Of a DNA stretch of 30,329 nt, positions 24,701-30,329 are shown piece after piece (positions within the stretch are counted from its first letter, which is position 1; each line of letters starts with the position of its first letter). Position numbers and translations under genes: made by a program. The DNA lies in IMG/VR virus record IMGVR_UViG_3300033183_000572, positions 1 to 30,329 of that record; one strand, written 5' to 3'. The notes under the pieces were generated by a model. It was not told where the DNA came from and made no database searches. It saw nothing but the letters and a program-made list of their open reading frames with translations. This DNA comes from a virus.

Positions 24701-26931
24701 GGAAGGCCGGTGGCCAACTGGGTGGCACCGACGTAGGCGTTGGATGTTCCAGTGTACCCGGTGCTCGACAACCAGTAGCTGAAATCATCGCGGTCGAAGG
24801 CGTCGTGCGCCGTGCCACTGGAGGCGGAGGCGACGTACGTGCCGTGGTCGGTGACGGTGGTGGACCCCCCGGTCAAGGCCTCCACGGGTTGTTGGCTCAC
24901 GACGGCCAGTTTGTTACTGAACAAGCCACCGCTGTCGTTGAATTGTTTGGTGGTCGAGTCCCACGTGACCAAGTTGGAGGCGGTTTGGGCCACGGGCATC
25001 GATCCCACGAAGAGGTTTCCGCTCACACCCACGCCCCCGGACACCGTCAGGGCACCCGTGGTCGCGCTCGTCGCCGGGGTGAGGTTGGAGATGACCATGG
25101 TGTTGTTGAGGAGTTCGTTGTCCGAGTTGCACACCTGTTCCAAGCCGAGGGTCATTTGGACGGCCACGGCGTTCACGGTCAGTTGGGGGGTCTCCAAGTT
25201 GCCCGTGACGAGGTGGGAGATGTTGGAGAATTCGCTGTACACGTTCGTGTACACGTTGGTGGCGTAGACGTTCCCGAGGACGCCGACGCCACCGGCCACT
25301 CGAAGGGCCCCGGTCGATCGGCTCGTGCTCGCGGTCGTCGATTGGAGGTAAATGTCCTCGTTCGTCGACGCGCCGTACCCGGTGACTTGTTGGAGGTTGT
25401 ACGTCGGCGCCGCACTGAGGGTGACGTCGTCCACGAAGATGGTGTCACCGACGAAGAGGTTGGTCGAAATGTTCGCGCCCATGTCGACGTTGCTGAAGAC
25501 GATGCTCTGGTTGGTCGTGTTCCCTCCCTCGGTCACCGACTGGAGATCGGTCACGAGACCTTCCAATTGGGACCCGTTCCCGATGAAGAACTGGGCCTCA
25601 ACGTTCCCGTAGGCGTTGATGGACACGTCCGGGTTTTCAAAGATGATGGTTTGATCGGTCGTGTTCCCACCCTCGGACACCGATTGTAAATCAGTCACCA
25701 AACCCGTGAGGGCGGACCCGTTACCGATGAAGAAGGAGGCCTCGACGTTGGACGCGACGTTCACCACCCCGTCGGAGAGGATGGTCATGCGGTCGGTGTT
25801 CTTCGTCTGGAACACAATCTTCTGTCGGTCGGCGTCGGTGTAGGCGCCACACACGAAGATTTGGGACGAGTTACTGTCACCCGCTCGAAGGATGAGGTTG
25901 GAGTAATCGTACTGACCGTCCGCGTCGTTGGCGGCCACGGTCAACCCACCGGTGGACATGATTTTCAACTGGTCGTTGTCTTGCAGACCGGAGGCGCCAC
26001 CCAAACGCAAGTGGCCGTACACGTGCGCACCAGACAGGCCCACATCAGTGTCCGGTTCGGTACCGATACCGATCTTCCGGTCCGTGACGAAGGCGGTGGT
26101 AACGTTGGAGAACTCGATCGTCTGTGGGAGGTCGTTGGAGACCGCGGCGACTTGTTCCAACCCGTAGGTGGTCGGTTCAATCTCCAAGGTTTGGAAATAG
26201 ATGGAGTGAACGTTGACATTCCCCTCGACCCGCATCACCTGCCCGTCGGCCGCGTCGTCGTCAAAGTAAATGTTCGACCCGATGGACAAATCAAAGTTCT
26301 CATTGGGTTGGAGGTTGCTGATGCCCACCGACCCGGTGGTCACCAGGGACGTGGCGTTTCGCAACTCCACCACATTGTTCGTGACGTTCCCGTTGATGAT
26401 GATCTCTTCAAAGTTCGCGGCGATGTTGGTGAGGTAGGCCCCATCCCCGTAGAACCGACTGGCGGTGATGTAGTTGTTCACGAACACGTTCCCCGCGCTG
26501 ACGTTGATGGCCGTGCCCTCGGATGTCAGGAGGAGATTGTTGGACGTGCTGTTCCCTCCGTCAGTCACGGACTGGAGATCGGTCACGAGACCTTCCAACT
26601 GGGACCCATTCCCGATGAAGAACTGGGCCTCGATGTTCCCGGCGATGTTCGTCACCAAGTTCGAGCTCGCTAGGGTGATGGTGTCGTCCGTGCCGACGTT
26701 GGTCGTGTACCCGATCTTTAAGGTATCTTGGCCTGCAGTATCGTCGTAGAAGATAGCGATGTTGGCGTACTCCCCAGCTTGACGCGTCAGTAAGAGACCG
26801 ACGTGGTCATAGCTTTGGTTGTTTGAGCCGAGTTCAGTGATGGCATCTTCGACGAAGAGACGCTTTGCAAACACGTTGCCTGAGAGCATCTCGACATCCC
26901 CGCTAAATGCCTGGATGTTGTTGATGCTCAT
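21715..26931 (-). CDS. Giant fibre/adhesin with stem repeats, two discoidin modules, LamG and large unclassified tip (1738 aa)
   Basis: The stem (1-670) repeats the unit AQFFIGNGSQLEGLVTDLQS followed by GGNxT at least three times (about 105, 400, 455), then TGALRVAGGVGVLGN and TGALTVSGGVGVSGN. Discoidin-like module 1 (about 676-837) is closely related to that of the 1229-residue protein; module 2 spans about 868-1048 (GEWLQMDGPEKIFVKKMGI, SNDEGNTFEYIDSW). LamG spans about 1077-1327 (HSFSVWFKTR, WYHVCCTYGGG, LYLNGVEI, IADIKFWSANL). PRAALDVHGPVVFDGP (about 1350) precedes a 370-residue tip, rich in Trp and Tyr (WGSWSNYYETG, VDNWYWYRGATQW, WRVALFWTNNVVN), with no fold I recognise. The stop overlaps the start of the oxidoreductase gene by 14 bases. 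It begins 11 bases after the stop of the upstream fibre. Confidence 0.88.
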   Translation of the reverse strand: MSINNIQAFSGDVEMLSGNVFAKRLFVEDAITELGSNNQSYDHVGLLLTRQAGEYANIAIFYDDTAGQDTLKIGYTTNVGTDDTITLASSNLVTNIAGNIEAQFFIGNGSQLEGLVTDLQSVTDGGNSTSNNLLLTSEGTAINVSAGNVFVNNYITASRFYGDGAYLTNIAANFEEIIINGNVTNNVVELRNATSLVTTGSVGISNLQPNENFDLSIGSNIYFDDDAADGQVMRVEGNVNVHSIYFQTLEIEPTTYGLEQVAAVSNDLPQTIEFSNVTTAFVTDRKIGIGTEPDTDVGLSGAHVYGHLRLGGASGLQDNDQLKIMSTGGLTVAANDADGQYDYSNLILRAGDSNSSQIFVCGAYTDADRQKIVFQTKNTDRMTILSDGVVNVASNVEASFFIGNGSALTGLVTDLQSVSEGGNTTDQTIIFENPDVSINAYGNVEAQFFIGNGSQLEGLVTDLQSVTEGGNTTNQSIVFSNVDMGANISTNLFVGDTIFVDDVTLSAAPTYNLQQVTGYGASTNEDIYLQSTTASTSRSTGALRVAGGVGVLGNVYATNVYTNVYSEFSNISHLVTGNLETPQLTVNAVAVQMTLGLEQVCNSDNELLNNTMVISNLTPATSATTGALTVSGGVGVSGNLFVGSMPVAQTASNLVTWDSTTKQFNDSGGLFSNKLAVVSQQPVEALTGGSTTVTDHGTYVASASSGTAHDAFDRDDFSYWLSSTGYTGTSNAYVGATQLATGLPVGEWLRVKMPYKVTVRHLVFTEGYNGASLPLEANVYATNDEGQSWTLVKELTNITAVTPHVVDATASYAEYALVVTKVAGNYDKTSIAEWKLFCESFTVKDGLINMSKIGNIENSLTVTRGEALQSYPPGAMTDTRVLFEGHGVYSVSASNNNNYLVRRAFLHSPVASYGGGSIWYQPAVATYSATAPYDALSTAPATVAGGTTYRGEWLQMDGPEKIFVKKMGISPRAESDDVLSPDTGVILGSNDEGNTFEYIDSWTISSYTDNTYSYVPIASTTAYKTLRVVFTSINGNNLAVNIGNMTFLGTPEPTVIDDGVMNLKTLNVQNIGSKTPVFGSLHLALEMSTKYDFDYETYDLAVSDRYDNDSLSGTTYAIQDTAGRNVSTAFVGEESNVYINYTEDAFTFDGVGDYLQGHFRGMLANNAAHSFSVWFKTRVSATEQDIFIVSNSDVSNVQYNTDSSNLYTAIRLTTSDKLVWYHWENDITYNATITPNTWYHVCCTYGGGATPTYKKLYLNGVEITDVTTSGSQYGTELKLGNYVQRFEIGGGEYRLLGQGDKHFFNGHIADIKFWSANLNAAQVSQLYALGRNYLENTNVASSLSIGRGGRRPRAALDVHGPVVFDGPVDMTGPVYNPGYNAMTHMNGGGVVTWGSWSNYYETGATNYCFKWTSRLIPIGYNVYTGAYYQYINIEMPAEGTKIPYLYNGRRLYKTVTSIGIPLLAWDALYYVMDTHVTANRLNHRFVIRYHTQKTKVPSTWLLLAAINGDSGTGRTYSCKIPGLNTQIPLDGMCISGSLLMYSTYVFGSPYDVQLMGLPVDNWYWYRGATQWTPRQMLTIEDPGVLSGVYWAVGFESETRGTAYTNHLGLNIPFEWMMVYEVDNPSNIMRGGFANGYLAFNQRSQTQTTDKSGTGFTTGYRIYLGYAGGMGFYRTDQDVCSWNQSTGAVGAGYDGATCGSFPNNLVWGTGNTANSATYLNITTGSRWRVALFWTNNVVN
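24911..24936 (-). repeat. 26-base identical segment shared with the 1229-residue gene, copy 2
   Basis: This is the second copy of the segment at 10878-10903, in the same frame and the same place relative to a discoidin module. It is evidence for duplication or conversion between the two fibre genes. Confidence 0.85.
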
Positions 26932-26942
26932 GTGACTCTACC

Positions 26943-29900
26943 TTAGTAATAGAAATTTTGCACTGCACTTCCGTCCTCCTTTATCGCGACCACCTGTCCG
27001 TCCGACGCGGCACTGATGTATTCGACGAAGAAGGAGTAATCGTAGTTTGTGGTCCCGACCGACGTCGGTTCGATCACCACGTGTGTCGGGTCGGTCGCGA
27101 CCGTGGTCGACCACGGGTAGTCCTCCCCAAACTTGTTTTGCGTACCCAGGCGGATGTCCTTGGTCGTCCCCCCACCGGGGTTTTTCCCACCCGACACTTC
27201 CAGGACGTAGGTCGAGACGTTGGAGTACCCTTCGGTGAGTTGCGCCACAATCTTCCCGTAGAAGACGTTGCTGGCGAACTCCACCGCGACGTTACTGTTG
27301 GTCATGCTCCCCGCGTAACTGTAGGTTTTCTTGAACCCGGTGACGAGACCACCACCGACGAAGGCGTGGTTGGTCACCGTGATGTTGCTGTCAAAGGTCG
27401 GGTCGAGCTTGTTCGCCTTGAGGGCGATGTTCGAGGCGAGTTCCACGGTGTTCGCCTCCAGGTCGGTGATCCTCGAACTGTTGTCGTTGAGGTGACTGGC
27501 CAGCGCCACACCCGTGAGGAGGGTGCCGTCCCCGAGGAAGTACCCCGAGCTCTCGACGTTACCGTAGGCGTTGATGGATGTGTCGGTGTTGGTGAAGAGC
27601 ACGGTCTCCGTGGTGCTGTTTTGGGTGTCCGTCACCTCCTGCAGGGTGGGCAACTTGGTCTGCAAGTCCGTGCGCGCCATCTTCTTGAATTCATTGTTCG
27701 CAGAGTTCACGTACACGTAGCTCGGTTGGGTCACCACCTCCACCGCGTTCGGCACGTCGTTCGCGCGACCGATACCGGTGACGAAGATGACCCCGGAGCT
27801 TGACGCCTTCACGCACACGCCGATGTTCTGGATTAAGTCGGTCGTGGCGTACGGTTTGACGTTCGCCAGACCACCCGCGGTGACGTTGGACACGTACAGG
27901 GTCTCGCCCTCTTCGAATGAACTGGTGTTCACGTTGTTCACCTTACCGTAGGTGATGGCCAGGCCCTCTGCGCCGTTATTGATGTTCGCGCTCGCGATGC
28001 CGATCACGGGCATGGTCGAGGCATCATCCGACTTGGCCAGGGCCACGTTGGCCACGTTCGTGTTCCATGAATTGAAGATGTACAAGGCTTGTCCTCGATT
28101 GATCTGGACCCCGGTGTTGTTGTGCACTTTGATGTAATTGACGATGGCGTGTTCGGTGTTCACCCAATTGGTGCCGTCGTACACGAGGGTGTCGTTACTC
28201 GCCAAACCCGTGATGTTCACCGAATCCAACTGGTCAATCTTGACGTCGACGTTGGCGACGAGGTCCGTCTTTAGGGCGGTGTGGGTGTTGCTCAACTCAA
28301 CCGTCAGGGACGTGACGTTCCCGTTCTCCACCACCTGTTGGAGGTTGCTCGCGATGTCACTCAAGTACTGCCCACTTCCATAGTAGGCCACGGCGTTGCA
28401 CGTGCCGTTCACCTCGAGGACGTTCGATCCCGTGAAGGGCGCACCGGCGACGCCCAACTTGTACCCGAGGTTGATGTCACCCGAGGTTCGATCGATGGAC
28501 AGGGTGTCGTTCCTCCAGTTACCACCGTTGACCGCCGGGTCTCTCACGGTGATGTAAAAGTTATTGGAAGAGTTCCGCCCGAACGCGGCGTACGCGTTGG
28601 AGTCGTGGGCAAAGGTCACCGTGCTGAATCCACCGTCCGTGTCGTTCAGGTAGATGTCCGGTTCCACGCTGTCGATCCTTAAGGCACCCACCCCGTCGTT
28701 CAGGCTTCCAGCCGTCAGTTGGAGGGGTGGGGTCGTGGTGTTCAGGGACGTGAAGCTCAGGGTTTGCAACCCTTGGATGGTGTTCACATTGAGGGTCTCA
28801 CAGTTCGCCACACCATGGACGTCCAACTCAAACAAAGGTGAGGAGGTGTTGATCCCCACCCTGTCCGTGCTCACGTCGACGAAGAGGGTGTCCGTGTCCA
28901 CGGCCACATCCCCGGCGACTTCCAAACCTGTGCCGTTGATCAACTTGAGGTCGGTGTTGGTGAAGCGGGTGATAATCTTAAAGGTGCTGTTGTCTTGCAC
29001 CGCGACCTCTATGAGCCCGTCCTCGGCGCCGGCGACGTTGGATGAAATCTTACCAGTCATCTTGGCGTAGTTGACCTTCCCACCCGTGGAGTTCTCGCCC
29101 GCGAATTTCACCTGACCCAGGTAGTTACCTGTTTGGGGGTCCGGGTTGTTCCTCCACAGGGTGAACTCCGGCCCCGCGGCGCTTCCAGTGGCAGTGGAGA
29201 CCATCGTGAAGTCGCCGTTCACCTGGGCAGTCGTCGCCGTCAATGCACCCGTATTGGCCGTGCCTCGGATGTCCAGGGACTTTGACATCACCTGACCATA
29301 CACGTTGACGTTGAGGTCGTTGGTCAAGTCCGGGACGAGGTCCACCGAGGAAGGGTCCGAATGGGTGTGACCGATCATGAATTCCGCCTGATCACCTCTG
29401 TAGCCGATGGCCACGTTACTCGTGGGACGGGTCATGATGATCCCCATATCCGTCGTGTCGCTCACGTTGTTGTTGGCGAGTTCGATGATGGCATCGTTCA
29501 TGATTGTGTTCTCCGAGTGAAGGGTGATAACCGCGCCTTCGACATGTAGGTTCCCACTCACTCGGCAATCTCCATCCACCGTGAGAGTGGACGTCGCCGT
29601 CACCCACGTCAGATCCGGATCGTCGGTCAGTTCGTTATCCGTGCCAACGAAGACCACCCGACTCGCCGTGAGATCGGTCATGAACAAGTTGTTGGACACG
29701 GTGATGTTGCTCTCGAAGATCGGGTCGAGGTTTACCGCCTTGTTGGTCTCCACGAGAGTCAGGCGACTGCTGTTGTCACTGAGGTAAGGGCCGAGGAGGG
29801 CCACATTCGCTTCCAAGGTGTCTGTTCGACTGCTATTGTCCGTGAGGTATGGTCCCAGCAGGGCCACGTTGGCTTCGAGGACACCCGTGCGCGAGCTATT

Positions 29901-30329
29901 GTCACTCAAGTATGGTCCTAAAAGGGCCACATTGGCTTCGAGGACACCCACCCTGCTGCTATTGTCACTAAGGTATGGTCCTAAAAGGGCGACATTGGCT
30001 TCGAGGACACCCACTCGACTGCTATTATCACTGAGGTATGGACCCATAAGGGCGACATTCGCCTCTAAGGTGGACGTCCGGCTGCTATTGTCACTAAGGT
30101 AGGGTCCTAAGAGGGCCACATTGGCCTCTAAGACACCCACCCTACTACTGTTGTCCGTAAGGTATGGCCCTAAGAGGGCGACATTGGCTTCGAGGACACC
30201 CGTGCGCGAGCTATTGTCACTAAGGTAGGGTCCTAAGAGGGCGACATTGGCTTCCAAGGTGTCCGTTCGACTGCTATTGTCCGTGAGGTAGGGACCGAGG
30301 AGGGCCACATTGGCTTCAAGGACACCCAC
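26943..30329 (-). CDS. Fibre protein with 21-residue rod repeats (5' end beyond window, at least 1128 aa)
   Basis: The frame is open at the right edge, so the N-terminus is missing; the GTG at the edge is only the first codon seen. It opens with nine tandem copies of LEANVALLGPYLSDNSSRxxx, likely a trimeric coiled-coil rod. The stem follows with IIELANNNVSDTTDMGIIM (about 277), RVGINTSSPLFELDVHG (about 475-491) and FYGSGQYLSDIASNLQQVVE-like repeats. At about 730-850 there is a domain starting VHNNTGVQINRGQALYIFNS, with MPVIGIASANINNGAEG, EGETLYVSNVTAGGL and SGVIFVTGIG, a module I know from phage fibre proteins. A single degenerate rod repeat (LNDNSSRITDLEANTVEL) lies at about 948. The C-terminal tip of about 150 residues, ending AVQNFYY, is unclassified. 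No discoidin or LamG module occurs, so this may be a structural shaft or base component. Confidence 0.87.
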   Translation of the reverse strand: MGVLEANVALLGPYLTDNSSRTDTLEANVALLGPYLSDNSSRTGVLEANVALLGPYLTDNSSRVGVLEANVALLGPYLSDNSSRTSTLEANVALMGPYLSDNSSRVGVLEANVALLGPYLSDNSSRVGVLEANVALLGPYLSDNSSRTGVLEANVALLGPYLTDNSSRTDTLEANVALLGPYLSDNSSRLTLVETNKAVNLDPIFESNITVSNNLFMTDLTASRVVFVGTDNELTDDPDLTWVTATSTLTVDGDCRVSGNLHVEGAVITLHSENTIMNDAIIELANNNVSDTTDMGIIMTRPTSNVAIGYRGDQAEFMIGHTHSDPSSVDLVPDLTNDLNVNVYGQVMSKSLDIRGTANTGALTATTAQVNGDFTMVSTATGSAAGPEFTLWRNNPDPQTGNYLGQVKFAGENSTGGKVNYAKMTGKISSNVAGAEDGLIEVAVQDNSTFKIITRFTNTDLKLINGTGLEVAGDVAVDTDTLFVDVSTDRVGINTSSPLFELDVHGVANCETLNVNTIQGLQTLSFTSLNTTTPPLQLTAGSLNDGVGALRIDSVEPDIYLNDTDGGFSTVTFAHDSNAYAAFGRNSSNNFYITVRDPAVNGGNWRNDTLSIDRTSGDINLGYKLGVAGAPFTGSNVLEVNGTCNAVAYYGSGQYLSDIASNLQQVVENGNVTSLTVELSNTHTALKTDLVANVDVKIDQLDSVNITGLASNDTLVYDGTNWVNTEHAIVNYIKVHNNTGVQINRGQALYIFNSWNTNVANVALAKSDDASTMPVIGIASANINNGAEGLAITYGKVNNVNTSSFEEGETLYVSNVTAGGLANVKPYATTDLIQNIGVCVKASSSGVIFVTGIGRANDVPNAVEVVTQPSYVYVNSANNEFKKMARTDLQTKLPTLQEVTDTQNSTTETVLFTNTDTSINAYGNVESSGYFLGDGTLLTGVALASHLNDNSSRITDLEANTVELASNIALKANKLDPTFDSNITVTNHAFVGGGLVTGFKKTYSYAGSMTNSNVAVEFASNVFYGKIVAQLTEGYSNVSTYVLEVSGGKNPGGGTTKDIRLGTQNKFGEDYPWSTTVATDPTHVVIEPTSVGTTNYDYSFFVEYISAASDGQVVAIKEDGSAVQNFYY
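29758..30329 (-). repeat. 63-base tandem repeat, nine copies in window, coding
   Basis: Each 63-base unit encodes 21 residues, LEANVALLGPYLSDNSSR plus three variable residues (TDT, TGV, VGV or TST). Spacing is exact (for example the CGAC at 29764 recurs at 29827). Units differ mostly by synonymous changes, plus Ser/Thr and Leu/Met swaps. Twenty-one residues equal three heptads, in line with a parallel coiled coil. The array runs off the right edge. Confidence 0.92.

Noticed and set aside
24520-26673. Two long plus-strand open frames (389 and 270 codons)
   Set aside because: They are antisense to the stem and first discoidin module of the 1738-residue fibre and simply mirror its repeats.
26958-27803. 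Plus-strand open frame of 281 codons
   Set aside because: Antisense to the C-terminal part of the fibre at the right edge; no motif and the biased composition typical of shadows.
29758-30329. CRISPR-like array
   Set aside because: The 63-base units are contiguous, have no spacers and stay in frame as a coding repeat.
1-30329. Tailed phage (for example a cyanophage) as the source
   Set aside because: Fibre modules, the chaperones and the two small gene families would fit a phage. The Erv1/Alr-type enzyme, lack of Shine-Dalgarno sites and A-rich short gaps favour a large eukaryotic virus. It is not excluded without the rest of the genome.
1-30329. Algal or bacterial chromosome with lectin genes
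   Set aside because: There are no introns, no cellular housekeeping genes, gaps of only a few bases, and fibre chaperones with phage-type stems, all of which point to a virus.

Overview
The window is densely coding and carries almost one kind of cargo: very long, modular, fibre- or adhesin-like proteins, nearly all on the minus strand. It is best explained as part of the genome of a large eukaryotic DNA virus, most likely an algal virus of the phycodnavirus/prasinovirus type. Reasons: an Erv1/Alr-type thiol oxidoreductase (a common gene of nucleocytoplasmic large DNA viruses) sits inside the cluster; consistent Shine-Dalgarno sequences are absent; genes are intron-free and separated by only about 3-60 bases; and phage-type fibre modules and fibre chaperones are combined with discoidin-like and LamG-like lectin modules. 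The assignment rests on protein features read by eye, not on a database search.

Layout in the direction of transcription (right to left): a fibre protein cut by the right window edge, with nine 21-residue rod repeats (30329-26943); a 1738-residue fibre (26931-21715); a small Erv1-like oxidoreductase overlapping its end (21728-21390); a 174-residue protein that looks like a detached fibre C-terminus (21386-20862); an 817-residue fibre (20838-18385); a tail-fibre-assembly-chaperone-like protein (18372-17911); a 2096-residue fibre (17897-11607); a 1229-residue fibre with a glycine-rich tip (11584-7895); and a small virus/phage family protein (7892-7572). One plus-strand gene (7194-7601) runs head-on into the last of these. 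Leftwards follow a 449-residue fibre (7130-5781), a second chaperone-like protein (5753-5313), a 686-residue fibre with a conserved C-terminal processing-like domain (5290-3230), and a fibre cut by the left edge (3203-1). There is no stretch over 300 bases without a gene. No RNA gene, transposase or CRISPR array was seen.

The fibres share a module kit: short N-terminal beta repeats with a TGALxVxGGVGxxGN motif, discoidin (F5/8 type C)-like modules (12 counted), LamG/concanavalin-like modules (7 counted), a GIGTxxPxAxLDVxGD motif that usually precedes the tip, and a different C-terminal tip in nearly every protein. Gene order also repeats: short fibre, chaperone, fibre with the processing-like C-terminus, then a discoidin/LamG fibre occurs twice. 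The 2096-residue protein looks like the 686-residue protein with a large lectin array put into its middle. One of its LamG modules is itself split by two discoidin modules, another module lies between perfect 27-base direct repeats, and AT-richer module cores alternate with GC-rich borders. I read the window as a combinatorial host-attachment locus that evolves by module duplication, insertion and swapping, with dedicated chaperones and possibly a disulphide-forming enzyme supporting its products.
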